Positions 42,101 to 52,607 of a DNA stretch of 64,000 bases are shown here, piece after piece. Numbering within the stretch: the stretch's first letter is position 1; each line of letters begins with the position of its first letter. The stretch is from Ustilaginoidea virens (Eukaryota > Ascomycota > Sordariomycetes > Hypocreales > Clavicipitaceae): the NCBI RefSeq assembly GCF_000687475.1, contig NC_057319.1:4888001-4952000 (forward strand), read 5' to 3'. The translations under genes and the position numbers were made by a program. The notes under the pieces were generated by a model, which was not told the origin of the DNA, did not search any database, and saw only the letters and a list, made by a program, of their open reading frames with translations.

Positions 42101-43196
42101 GCAGGGGGCTCCTGGCTTTGGCTGCCGAAGCTGGGCAGGCTGGGCAAGCTGGGCAAGCTGGGCAAGCTGGGCAAGCTGCTCAACTTGGACCCTTTTTCGG
42201 GAGACCAAGATTTGTCGCTGCCGCGGTTGGAGAAGCCAGGTGGTTGTTGGGGCGAATGTTGGAAGTGAGGTTGATGAGAGTCGAGGTGCTGAGCCTGGAT
42301 AGCTGGCGATGACGTTGTCAGGTAGCCGATCAGGGACGGATGGGCGGAGATTGTGGCGGGTCGAGTTGGCGCTGAGCTCGAAGCGGACGCATCACTGTCT
42401 CGCGTTTTCTTATTAGGCAAACCCGCTTTCAGGACATTGGTGCACGTCGGTGCGACTGACGCGCCATATCAGGAGCCGGAGAGCTTTTTGGCGTGAAGAG
42501 CAACATTGAAGGCAGAGCGAAGAGGTAAAAAGAATTGAAGGGTGAAGGGGGCGGCGGGAGGGCCAGTGTCCTTGACACGAAGTTATGGGGGGTGGTCAGA
42601 GGGTGCATGTGGTCAGTGGGCGGACCAGACTCATTAAACCGGGAAAAAAAAAAGAAAAAAAAAAGAAAAGACGAAAACAATGGACAAGAAAAGGGGGGGG
42701 AAAGGGGGAAAAAAAAAGTTAAAGTATAAAAGAAAAGACGTCGCAAAGAGGCACGTTTGGAAGAAGCCCAGGAGTCGTGCTACTAAGGAAATCTCCCAGG
42801 GCATTGGAAGTTTGGGAGGAACCAGACAGGTGGCAGGGCAACGGAGTACTCGGCATTATGAAAGAGTTGCAGAGGTCTGGTGTCACAAGTTACTCACGAG
42901 TCAGCGAGGTACCGGTCTTGGCCAGATTCGCAGGAGCCGAAGCCGAAGCTACGGTCGTCATCCATGCATGTGTCGTCCTTGCCAGCCGTGTTCGTGTTCG
43001 TGTTGGTGGTGTCGGCTGGGCGCATGTGGGCATCGTCGTGACGCCTGTTGCTGCTATGCGCGCTCGAGCTGGGGGTGTCGTCGTCCTGGCCCGACGCTTC
43101 AGACTGGCGGCTGTTCTTGTCCTTTCCGCGTCTCCTTTTGACTGACAAGGCTTTGGGGAGGAGCTTGCCCAGGCCACCGGCGCTGGCGCCATCCAT
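39186..43196 (-). CDS. Lam/Ltc-type sterol transfer protein (GRAM + VASt domains)
   Basis: Exons 43196-42898, 42394-39927 and 39850-39186 give 1,143 residues. The start MDGASAGGLGKLLPKAL followed by a basic stretch (VKRRRGKDK) is characteristic of fungal members and fixes exon 1; the donor GTGAGT and acceptor GAGACAG agree in phase. A long disordered Pro/Ser region (with four LPS repeats) leads to a GRAM domain at about 535-655 (FHNLFKSVPDDDYLIEDYSC ... GRLYVSEGHLCFSSNILGW) and a VASt/StART-like domain at about 775-925 (APLGKVYNLMFGPGSV, TRLQINCTVEWSGKCWLKG). One membrane segment lies near 1010-1025 (MYGLLVGLLVATWLGL), with a C-terminal coiled coil. Family members sit in the ER at contacts with the plasma membrane or mitochondria and move sterol. 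The 503-bp first intron is long for this genome. Confidence 0.88.
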
Positions 43197-44753
43197 CAAT
43201 GGCTGCTGTCTTCTGGTGGATGCCAGATGGGCACTGGATGCAGCCCCCCCTGGGCAAGCTGGTGGTGACTTTGAATGACTTGTTCTGGTTGGGCTCGACT
43301 GGCGCCCCCCGTGGAGCTGGCCGTGGCCGCCTGCGCAGGCTGCCTGCGCCCGGGGAAGCACTAGACCGTCCTGTCGCGTGGCTTTGCGGCGTGACGGAGG
43401 GCGATCAGGGGCCGCGGTGCTTTGTGTGCTTGTTGATGGGAATGCTGGCCGGCCTGCAAGAACGGCCACGATCAACGGCCACGATCAACGACCACGACCA
43501 ACGACCACGACCAACGACCACGACCAACGGCCACGAACAAACGGCGGGTGAGTGGAAGTTCCGGGCGGTACGACGGGGTCGGAAGACGAGTTGGTTGGGG
43601 GGATGGAAAAGAGAATCGTCGCACCCCAGTCCAAGTCTGAAAGGCAATTAATTCAAAATGCAAAACACTGGCAGCAACGGTGGCCAGAACTCGACTCGAC
43701 TCGACTCGACTCGGAAGAGGGACCCGCCTGGGGTCGATTTCAACCTGGTCAATCGTGCTGGCAACTGGTTCCATCGCAGCCCACATGCAGCTTACTGGCT
43801 CTGGCGCCCCTGTAGTCAGCTGCCACTCGACGGTGCAGAGGCAATCGGCAGGACCGATGTCACGGTCGGGTCAGGGACCGCTGCTTCTCCAGGCCTGCCT
43901 GGTCTGCCTGGTCCCCTACGCCGGCCGTGGTTACAGCGGTCGGAACACTGGAAAACGTCAACGTCAACGTGCATCTTTGCCCGCCAAAGGCGTCAATGTA
44001 TGTGCATGCCACCCACCCACCACGCGCCCAGCACTCCGCACCATGATGACGTTGGCCGTTGGCCGTGTTCTTTGAAGCACCACGGCCTTCTCGGAACTTG
44101 CAAGGTGCCAGCCTGGATGCATGCCTCATGCCTGGCCCTTCCTGCCATGTACCCTGTGCCTGTACGTGGCAACCAGCACCAGCTCCCAGCAACGGATAGG
44201 ACATCAGACAACGCCGAATCCTCCAGTCCGGAATCAAGACCAAACCATCGCAACCGATTCCTTCCTGCACGCTGCCCGAATCCATTCCTTTCCGTGGGTT
44301 CTTGCCCTTTGCATTTTCATTGTCACTTACATTATTCATGTTCTCGCCCTTGGTGTCGCAGTCCGGCCGCAAATGCGCCCCACACTTTACGGATTGTTCC
44401 CCCCCACCCACCCCAGCTGCAGGTTGCCCCCAGCCGTAAGCTGCCCCAATCTGCTATTGCTACAGTAGCTAGCTATGTACATGTAATTATGAACTCCGTA
44501 CTAGGCTGCTTCAGGCATCCATCCGCCCGCCTTTTGCAGCCAGACTGGGCAGCGGGCAGCGGCAGCGGGCAGCGGGCAGCGGGCTCCATCCCAACCTTAC
44601 GCAGCCAGACCAGACCTCCTACCAAATCCCATGAGACTTTCTCTCGTCTGACCCCGTCGTGGCCGTTCCCCTTCATCCGGCAACTCTGAGGCAAAGACCA
44701 GGTCAACGACCACACACTCCCCCCGTCTCAGGCAACGTCTCGTCACATCCAGT

Positions 44754-44785
<32 letters not shown>

Positions 44786-44807
44786 CCCCCCTCTTTGCGC
44801 CACGCTC
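43197..44807. other. Divergent promoter region of the LAM and MIT-like genes
   Basis: 1.6 kb. Contains a 13-bp minisatellite (43461-43538), TCGAC repeats at 43692-43713, short GCGGGCAGC repeats near 44550-44580 and a 26-nt poly(C) run (44759-44784) only 24 bp before the MIT-like ATG. A 343-codon open frame on the plus strand (43658-44689) lacks any recognisable content. Confidence 0.55.
43461..43538. repeat. 13-bp minisatellite (AACGACCACGACC)
   Basis: Six copies in the LAM upstream region, with AACGGCCACGATC variants at the ends. Confidence 0.9.
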
Positions 44808-46424
44808 ATGGTTGACCAATCGTCCGTCGTCTGGTCGGAAATGGACTCGTCTCCCATCGTCAAAGCTCACGACCACGCGGCCGCTGCCGCCGTCGCGACC
44901 CGCCAGTCTGCCGATACCACCGTCGCCATCAACGAACACACCCTCGCCGCCGGCGAGTTCGCCAATGCCGCCAGGAGCACCACCAGCATCGAAGCCCTGC
45001 GCACCTTGAAGCTGCTCGAGCATCACCATCGCCGGCTTGCCGAGCTGCTCAAGCTGCCGCCCGACCGTCACGCCCCCCCCGCCGGCGAGAAAGGGGCGCT
45101 GTCGGGCGAAAAGGCCGACGGCGCCATGTCGCCCGACGGCCTGCAGTCCGGCAAGAAGATGCCCAGCCTCGCCCAGCGAGGCTTCGTGGCCAGAGAAATG
45201 TCGTCCTCCATCGCCAACAACTTGGCGTCCGCCAGGGGAATCCGGTCCAAGTACAGAGGACAGCCCTTGAGCCCGAGCATCTCCAACGACCAGGCCCCGG
45301 GAAACGTCGACCCCCATCCGAGGCGAGCCGGCTCCCGCTCCCACTCCCACGTGCAGAGTCTCATCGACGCGCAGCAGCAGTCTGGCAGGCCAACCTGGGT
45401 CCCGCCAACGCCGCCTGCTCTTCTCAAGGCAGATTCGTCTCGCGGCAGCAAGAGCGCCGCTTCGCCCCCGCGCGTGGAACAGACGACTGCCGCCGCCGCC
45501 GCCGCCGCCGCCACCACCACCACCACCACCACCACCGAGGACGCCGGCTACGCGCGCTTCTACAACACCTTTGGCAGCCTCATCAACAAGATTTCCGCTC
45601 CTCTTGCCTTCGCCGGGCTCCCCCTCATCCAAGAGGAATCAGTCACCTCGGATCAAGCTGTCGAGCAACAGCATCCCGAACCCTCCGCGCCGCCGCCGCC
45701 GCCGCCGCCGAAACGCAAGCCGTCGCGCCTTGCTTCCACGTCGCTGAGCCTGGACCCCGACCTTTCCAAAATCTACTCCAAAGCCACCATGCGCGCTCTC
45801 GTCCGCGAAGGCCACAGCACCAACGATTCCTTTTACGTCGTGCCGACGAGCGGCCACACCATGTCCTACGCCAACATTCTCACGTATGCCGAAAAGGAAA
45901 AACGTCGCCTCGAAGCGTCCCAGCACAGCGACCTCGACCCGCACGGCCATGCCGAAGACGACGACGACGACTTTGTCGACGCCCGGGAAACGCCGGTCCC
46001 CCCCGCATCTCCCGGCGCGAGGAGGAAACTGGTGCTGTCCAGGACCGAAAAGGACCTCCGCAACACCGTTGAAGAGCTGTCCCTCGAGAACAAGTCCCTC
46101 AAGGAGATGCTGGACAACGTCTCGAAGCGCCTGCACGCGTTCGAGGCCAGTTCGCAGCACTCGGCCATGGCCCTCGCCGAGAGTTACCGCATCATGAGAC
46201 CCGGCTCGCCGAGCGCCGCAAAGCCCGCGGACGAGGCGCTGAGGAGCAAGGTGCAGGACATGGAGGAGCAGCTGGCGGCAGCGACGACGCAAATCGAGCG
46301 GCTGGAGAAGGATAACCGCAAGATGCAGAAGACGTTGGACAAGTACCGGGAGAAATGGGAGGTGCTCAAGGCGGGCGCCAAGGCAAGGAGAGGGGCGCAG
46401 GCCGAGAGCGTAGACGAAGTTTGA
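44808..46424 (+). CDS. MIT-like and coiled-coil protein
   Basis: Single exon, 538 residues from MVDQSSVVW. Residues about 40-82 form an amphipathic helical hairpin (AAGEFANAARSTTSIEALRTL, LEHHHRRLAELLKLP) of MIT-domain type, which binds ESCRT-III tails or similar helices. Then follow low-complexity Ala/Thr and Pro runs, a conserved-looking segment around GYARFYNTFGSLINKISAPLA and SKATMRALVREGH...DSFYVVPTSGHTMSYANIL, an acidic patch (EDDDDDFVD), and a C-terminal coiled coil (about 410-525: TVEELSLENKSLKEMLDNV, EEQLAAATTQIERLEKDNRK). Homologues are widespread in filamentous ascomycetes but poorly studied; an endosomal or autophagy-related trafficking role is inferred from the MIT-like domain. 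The start lies 24 bp after a poly(C) run. Confidence 0.75.
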   Translation: MVDQSSVVWSEMDSSPIVKAHDHAAAAAVATRQSADTTVAINEHTLAAGEFANAARSTTSIEALRTLKLLEHHHRRLAELLKLPPDRHAPPAGEKGALSGEKADGAMSPDGLQSGKKMPSLAQRGFVAREMSSSIANNLASARGIRSKYRGQPLSPSISNDQAPGNVDPHPRRAGSRSHSHVQSLIDAQQQSGRPTWVPPTPPALLKADSSRGSKSAASPPRVEQTTAAAAAAAATTTTTTTTEDAGYARFYNTFGSLINKISAPLAFAGLPLIQEESVTSDQAVEQQHPEPSAPPPPPPPKRKPSRLASTSLSLDPDLSKIYSKATMRALVREGHSTNDSFYVVPTSGHTMSYANILTYAEKEKRRLEASQHSDLDPHGHAEDDDDDFVDARETPVPPASPGARRKLVLSRTEKDLRNTVEELSLENKSLKEMLDNVSKRLHAFEASSQHSAMALAESYRIMRPGSPSAAKPADEALRSKVQDMEEQLAAATTQIERLEKDNRKMQKTLDKYREKWEVLKAGAKARRGAQAESVDEV

Positions 46425-46562
46425 AGCAAGAACCGACCGAACACTTTTTTTTTTTTTTTTTTTTTTCGAGTGACATGTACGTGTCCCCTCGTGCCCCCTC
46501 GTGCCCCCTCGTGCCCCCTCGTGCCCACACGTTGATATAGGTACGCATGCGGGATGTCCACG
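46425..46562. repeat. Convergent spacer with poly(T) and a 10-bp minisatellite
   Basis: Only 138 bp separate the two convergent stops. Poly(T) at 46445-46466 is followed by about four copies of CGTGCCCCCT (46488-46528). Confidence 0.85.
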
Positions 46563-48037
46563 TCAATTCCACCAAAAGCTCACACTGAAGCTCACGCTCA
46601 AACTCCTCACGTAATGCCACCACCCCAGCGGAATCAGCAAGGTGTCCCCTTCTCCCAAGATGCATTCCCAGTACTCCACCCCTTCCAACTCCCTCCTCGC
46701 CGCGTCCAGCTCGTCGCCCGACGCTGCCGCCGTTTCCGAATCCTCAGCATCCCATCCTTGCACAAGGCCCAGGTCCAGCACGCTCGTGTTGCTCATGTCC
46801 ACGCCGTGCTCCGGCCGCCGGCCTCTGATCCCCCTCGCCCAGGGAGGGTACAGGCGCACGTACTTGGTGCCCACGACCTGCGCGAGCAAGTTGTGGTAGC
46901 CGTCGGTGTGGAGCGGCGTGATGGTGCGCGCGGGCCCGAACCACGCGTTGAGCTGCGGCGCCTCGAGCGGCGCCTGGTCCCTGGCCCGGTCGGTGGGGTG
47001 CGGCGGCACCGACGCCCAGCAGAGGTCGGGGACGGAGACGTCGCTCCTGAGCGAGGGGATCTGGCGGAAGAGGTCGTGCTGCGCCAGGTACCCGACGGGG
47101 GCGGCGCCCGGCGGCGCGGCCACGTACCGCGAGAGGAGCTGCTCGAACGGGATGATTTCCTGGCCCCAGCCCGGGTCGACGTAGCTCCTGCCCACCTCCA
47201 CCGGCACGAGGCGCCGGCCGCCAAAGGTCCTGGAGAGCAGGTAGCCGGGCGATTTCCACGGCCGCGTCGTCAGCGCCGGCCAGCCGTCCAGCAGGTCGGT
47301 GAAGACGACGGGCCGCGGATGCGCCGCCCCGTCGTTCATGTACCTCTCGAACCGGTCCAGCGACCAGCCGCCGTGCCGGGGACACAGGCGCGCCTCCGTC
47401 ACGGCCGGCCGCCCGAGCGGCTCGTGCGACGGGAAGAAGCCCCCGCGCCCCGCGCACCGCCTCGCTCCCTCGGCGGCCGGCCCTGGCTCTCCGTCCCCGT
47501 CCCCGTCCCCGTCCCCGTCCCCGTCCCCGTCTCCTTCCTCCCCGGCCAGCCGCTCGAGCAGCTCGAGCGTCTTTTCGATCCACGCGCCGCCGAGGACGCC
47601 CGCGCCGCCGGCCGTGATGAGCGCCCGGTCCAGCCTCCCCACCACGCCGTCCAGGACGCCCTCGAGGCCGCCGCCGCCGCCGCCGCCCTCCCGGAGCGTC
47701 TGCACCACGGCCTGGAAGGTGCCCAGGATCAGCGTGTCCGTGTAGATCTGCCGCCAGTGGTGGGGCAGCCGGTCGAACCGGTAGGCGTAGAACTTGGCCA
47801 TGCAGATGGACGCGAGGTCGTCCAGGCGCCGCTGCAGGAGCGCCTCGTCGACGTTGGCGCCGTCGCGCGGCGCGTGGAGCCGGAGGAGCGCCGCGGCTTG
47901 GCGCTTGACGAGGCTGTTCATCGCTTGGCAGTCCGGGTCCGGGGCTGCTTTTGCCGCGCACGACGCGCAGAGGGGCGACTCGACGAGTTTCCGCGCGGCG
48001 TCGTGATACCGCGAGAGGAGGCCTTGCCGCGTTGCGT

Positions 48038-48041
<4 letters not shown>
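46563..48041 (-). CDS. JmjC-domain 2-oxoglutarate dioxygenase (KDM8/JMJD5-like)
   Basis: Single exon, 492 residues from MDATRQGLLSRY. The N-terminal half is helical (QAAALLRLHAPRDGANVDEALLQ) with a Gly run and a (GD)n run coded by a CCCCGT hexamer repeat (47495-47532). The C-terminal JmjC domain (about 245-490) has PVVFTDLLDGWPAL, the first iron ligands in LHTDGYHN (His378, Asp380), the co-substrate-side segment GTKYVRLYPP and the distal ligand in GWWHYVRSL (His476). All three Fe(II) ligands are present, so the enzyme should be active. KDM8/JMJD5-type enzymes are protein hydroxylases or peptidase-like regulators acting in nucleus or cytosol; the fungal substrate is unknown. Residues before the chosen ATG are poly-Lys translated from a poly(A) run and are rejected. 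Confidence 0.85.

Positions 48042-48069
<28 letters not shown>
48042..48069 (-). promoter_or_regulatory. Poly(A) leader directly before the JmjC start codon
   Basis: On the minus strand 28 consecutive A immediately precede the ATG at 48041. It would form an unstructured poly(A) stretch at the end of the 5' UTR, able to bind poly(A)-binding protein and prone to length variation. Confidence 0.6.
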
Positions 48070-48503
48070 GTGGAAAGCACAGGATCACAGGGTTTCTCGG
48101 CTACCCATAGTCAACCTGCTGAATGGCTGCCCATTGCAGCTGCCCGTTGTGGCGGGCCGGTGGTTGGTGGTGATGGGAGATTCGCAGACTTGGTAGGTAG
48201 ACTTTGGCCGAGGCCAAAAAATACTCCACCAGGTCCAGGTCCAGGTCCGCAGGTCTGTTGATCCGACACCGGTTGACCCCTTTTGCACACTCCTTCACAA
48301 GCGGTGGCCGAGTGTCATACCTCCCAGGATCAAGCTTTCTACTGTTTCGCAACGCGAGAATCCGCGGAATCTGGAGTAGGCAACTCCTCTGTATACGTTC
48401 AAAGATCACGCATCGGCCAAACAGCCACCGGTGCCCTCTATATCGGTGTGCGCCATGCCGCCGTGCCGCCTGATTACATCTCCGTCTCTCTTCTCCCCCC
48501 CCA
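48070..48503. other. Intergenic region upstream of the JmjC gene
   Basis: 434 bp containing its promoter and the 3' UTR of MDV1; no element recognised beyond short CAGGTC repeats near 48230-48250. Confidence 0.45.
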
Positions 48504-50813
48504 TCAACATGTCCACACGCCGACAATGCCATCCCGTCTGCCCTCCACCAAGTATCCGTCCCTTATGCGTACATGCTCCACCTCGGCTGGGCTCTTGGCC
48601 TCGTCCGCCTCTGTGACGCCCGCGCCGCAGTCCCATTGCCGCCCCTCCACTTTATCGTACACTTTGACCACGTCCTCCCCGGCTGCGCAGACAATCCGCC
48701 TCGAATCGAACATCATGCTGGTTATGGGGTTGTCGTAGGCAAAAGCATCAAAGATGGCGCCCGTGCGCAGGTCCCATATCTGAGGGAGATTCAAAGTTAG
48801 CAAAACAACCCGCAGAGCGATTCGGCATGGCCATGGCCAATTTACACTTACCCTGACACTCCGGTCCAAGCTACCAGTCACCAGATGGACATCGTCAAAC
48901 TGCAGGCATGTCACTGCGCCCGTGTGACCTACCAAGCTGCGGTGAACCTGGCCGCTTCGCAGATCCCACAATCGCACCATGCCATCCGCAGTTCCGCACG
49001 CCAGTGCCGATTCAAATACTTGCAAGGCTCCTACAAAGTCCGCGGACCTTGAGGTCGAGCGGCCAGTCGGCTTCCATACCCCTTCGGCAAAGCCAGAGCT
49101 GGCCGAAGCTTGTGCTGCAGCCCACATGACGTCTAGCGTCTGGACGCAGCGACCCTTTTCCAGATCCCAGTGACGGATCGTCTTGTCTGCGGAGCCAGAC
49201 ACAAGTACATCTCCTCTGAAATGAAGAGCTGTGACTTCATCCACATGCGCCTCCAGAGTAAATAACTGACAGTCGTCCATGCTACCTTCTGGAGGGTCGA
49301 TGGGTTGGTCGTCCGGGTTCTCAAAAGCAATGGCGTCTTCATCGTCGTCCTTTCCCACGTTGTTTCCGTGAGGATCGTAGCTCGAGCGACTCAGATCCCA
49401 CAGGCGGATGGTCGCGTCAGCAGCACCCGTTGCGAGAATATTGTCCTCTACTTGCAACGCCCTCACAGACGCAGTGTGGCCTTCTAGAGTCCCAATGCAT
49501 CGTCCTGCGTTTAGATCCCATACCTTGACCGTGTCGTCGAGTGCAGCGGATACCATTGTGCCAAACGGCGCGTCGAAATCTAGAGCCGTTACTGTGTCCT
49601 TGTGTGCCCTGATTTTCCGTATGTTGGAGCCAGCTGCAAAGTGCTCATGAAGAATCGGCATCGATTTGCGGCGATGCTTTTTGGGTCGTTTTGTGGGAGT
49701 AGAGCTTGCAGAAGCGGGAATCTTGTCGTACACGGATTGGGACATGAATTCGGCGTCATGATCGTCTGCGTCCCCGACAAGGTCAACCTCGTCCTGGGTT
49801 GGAGTGTTTCGAGCCACGGCTTCGGCTTCGTCTGCGAGCGCCTGGGCGACATCTAAGCGTCCTTCAACGTCGATGACTGGGGTCGACGTTAGCAGGCACG
49901 CGGAGAATAAAGAAACCAAGGTCGCAAGTTGCGGGTGTGAGGATTTTCATCAACGTCAACATACTGTCATGCTCCAGTAATGCCTCTTCTTGTTCCAGAC
50001 CCGCTAGCCTCTCTAGGATGATCTTGCGCATGCCCTGCAAGTTGGCGATTTTGTTGTCAATCTCTCGAATTTCGCTGCTAGCCATGCCCTTCCGTATACT
50101 AAGCAGCTCAAACTCGTGCATCATGGCTGCCTTTTCCTTCCTGATATGAGATACGCTCGAGGCTTGTCCAGGGGATCCGGCTGGTCCCCTTTCCTCCAGC
50201 AGCTTCCTTCCTCTTGAAACACGGCGGCGGTGCTTCTTGCCCTCGTCTGTCATCTCGGGAAAGCTGGCTTGAAAACCCTGAAACAGCGAAAACGAATTGT
50301 CATCTTCGGGAATGTTGGAAAGAAGGTCGTCGGGTAAGAAGCTGACTGCGCGGTGCTGGATCTCTGCCGTGGACAGCCTGGAGCGCACAATCTCGGACGG
50401 TGTTCTTCTCGCCAAGGCGAAAACACTGCGCTGAACAGAAGGCCGGGTCAGCTGCCTGTGGACATGGGCCATGGCAGTCTGGTAGTGGCGAGAAGTGGCA
50501 TCGGGATTCGGCGCTATTAAATGGGAAGCGGTTGTCGTGACTTTTCGCCCGAAAGCCTCTAGGCCTCGGGTCTGCCCACCGTCGAGCCTCCTGTTAGCAA
50601 GTAGAGACATTGAAAGATGCACGTTCGAGCCCCATGCGGCTGCCACGCGATACGGGAGATCTTGGTGATCTTGCGGGAACCTTTCTACAAAGTCTCTCTG
50701 GGGATATGGTGTCTGTCTGTCGGGCATAGGACATGTAAACGTACCGAGATTATGGATTGATCTTCCTCGGCGTCTTCGAGAAAGTCATAGTGACTGTTGT
50801 CTTGATCAACCAT
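48504..50813 (-). CDS. MDV1: Mitochondrial division protein Mdv1 (WD40 adaptor for Dnm1)
   Basis: Exons 50813-50745, 50571-49965, 49876-48852 and 48779-48504 give 658 residues. Exon 1 ([14 protein letters not shown]) splices phase 0 to [18 protein letters not shown], the conserved N-terminus of filamentous-fungal Mdv1; the acceptor has a GCTAAC branch site. Residues about 40-150 are the Fis1-binding extension ([20 protein letters not shown]), followed by a coiled coil (about 180-225: [30 protein letters not shown]) and seven WD40 repeats with GH...WD landmarks ([50 protein letters not shown]). Mdv1 sits on the mitochondrial outer membrane through Fis1 and recruits the dynamin Dnm1 for fission. 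Length and domain order are normal. It is divergent with the chorismate mutase gene. Confidence 0.93.
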
Positions 50814-51459
50814 GGCGTGATGGTCGATCGGACGCGCCTGGAAATCGAAATGCAGGTTGCTGGTTGCGCAATGGCTTCATGAGGTGGTAGCCATGAGTGG
50901 ACTGTTGACGATGCGAGCGAAAGCTGACGGTCTCTCTGGTCGTGTGCGCAAGAGCTTGTGCGGGCAAGGTACAGGTACATAGCGTACATAGCACTACTCC
51001 GAAGTATGTAGGCACCTACCTAAGGTACCTGCAGAAACCGGATACTTTTTAGCTACGTCCCAAGCTTACGCGCCAGGAAAAGGTCCAGGGAGAGTGAGCT
51101 ACCCTGGGGCGCGATTGCAAGCCCACACTGCTGACATAAGACGCAAGGCTCCGAAGCAGGTCACTGAGGGCCTGAGGCTTCATCAGAGCCCAACCAGATA
51201 ACGTGCAGATGGGTGATGGTGATGGTGATGGTGGTGGGGCTTGCTCTGTAGCTTTTTAGGCTGATGCCAGCGCTTGACGGGGATCTTCAGGTACAAATCG
51301 CCCCTCCATCGCGAATACCGAGTCCAACCGGCAGTTCTCGATTTTCTGCTCTCGTGTCGAGTTTCGGTTTACCAGAGACTCCAATCGCAAGGCGCTGCTG
51401 CATCTTGGACCTTTTATATAGCACTTTGCAAACGAGACGAATCCGTTCCGCTGCCCAGC
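50814..51459. promoter_or_regulatory. Shared divergent promoter region (MDV1 / chorismate mutase)
   Basis: 646 bp between two head-to-head start codons, with a GGTGAT-type short repeat near 51210-51235. TTTTATATAG at 51412-51421 is a plausible TATA element for chorismate mutase, about 40 bp before its ATG. Confidence 0.5.
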
Positions 51460-52458
51460 ATGGATTCTATCACGGATATGAACGACACATCGAAGGCTTT
51501 GGACTTGTCCAGCATTCGCTTTCAGTTGATGTGAGTCAAAAGGCCCAACGCTAAGCCACCAGCCAGCAATGCAGGCGGCAATGCAATGTAGGCAGCCTTT
51601 TGGCCGGGTTCTGATGCAACGGCAGTCGATTGGAAGACACAATCACCTTTCACCTCATCGAGCGAGTCCAGTTTGCCCTCAACAAGGTACCGTCCTCTGC
51701 ACCGCGTGCTCGATACCTGACGCATCAAGCCCATCTAAATCGAATAGTAGAGAATCTATACCGCCGGTGCCATTGAAATTCCCAACAGCGACCTCTCCTT
51801 CTTCGACTGGTACTTTTTCGAGCAAGAAAAGCTGCAATCCCTCATCCGCCGCTACGAATCACCCGACGAATACCCCTTCTTCCCCGAAGCTGTCCAAAAA
51901 CCAATCTTGAAGCCTCTCGATTACCCCAAGATCCTGCACCCCAATAATGTCAATGTCAACGACAAGATCAAGAAGTTCTACATTGAAAAGTTTCTTCCAG
52001 CTGTCTGTGCAAACTCTGGACGCGAAGACCGTGGCGAGTCCCAAGAACATTACGGCTCATCGGCAACCTCGGACTTTGCATGCTTGCAAGCCTTGTCGCG
52101 CAGAATTCACTATGGAAAATTTGTCGCCGAATCCAAATACAGGTCTGATCCTGAAATGTATAAGCGTCTGATAAGGGCCAATGACCGTGCGGGCATCGAG
52201 GAGAGCATCACCAACAAGGCTGTGGAGAAGTCGGTTTTGGCGCGGTTGCGACTCAAGGTGCTGACCTACGGTAAGGATCCTTCTACTTCGCAAGGCGAGG
52301 AGGAGCATGTCAAGATCGATGTGGATGCCGTGGTATCCATGTACGAGAACTTTGTTATTCCGTTGACGAAGGAAGTGGAGGTGGAATATTTGATGCAGAG
52401 ACGCACTCCGCCGAGGTCGAGATGCGAGCATGGTCAGAAAGGCGCATGGCAAATATAG
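51460..52458 (+). CDS. ARO7: Chorismate mutase (AroQ, Aro7 type)
   Basis: Exons 51460-51530, 51626-51686 and 51751-52458 give 279 residues. The joined N-terminus reads [31 protein letters not shown], the helix bearing the active-site Arg, and continues [73 protein letters not shown] and [15 protein letters not shown]. The enzyme converts chorismate to prephenate, the first committed step to Phe and Tyr; fungal Aro7 is a dimer inhibited by Tyr and activated by Trp. Yeast Aro7 has 256 residues. After the conserved [10 protein letters not shown] the last 18 residues ([11 protein letters not shown]...) are basic and unlike the usual tail, so a small frame change or lineage-specific end is possible. 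Confidence 0.92.
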
Positions 52459-52607
52459 CTCAAGTTACTTGAAAGCGGCCCAACGACGGGCCCACGCCGA
52501 ATTTTCCAAGGGAGTCTCCATCTGGCTGGGAAATGAAGAATCAGAGCCTGCCTGATTTCGCCCTTCGATGTTTCCTCGCTTTGGAGATGCCATTGGGGCA
52601 GCCGGTT

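Noticed and set aside
43658..44689. 343-codon plus-strand frame between the LAM and MIT-like genes
   Set aside because: Low-complexity start in a TCGAC repeat, no domain, no conserved motif; lies in a shared promoter region.
48042..48080. Poly-Lys N-terminus (13 residues) of the JmjC protein
   Set aside because: It is translation of a homopolymer from a non-standard or chance upstream start; the ATG at 48041 begins the family-like sequence.
49866..49964. Alternative start of Mdv1 at the WD40 half ([10 protein letters not shown])
   Set aside because: This segment is the end of an intron with a GCTAAC branch site; upstream exons encode the conserved Mdv1 N-terminus in phase.
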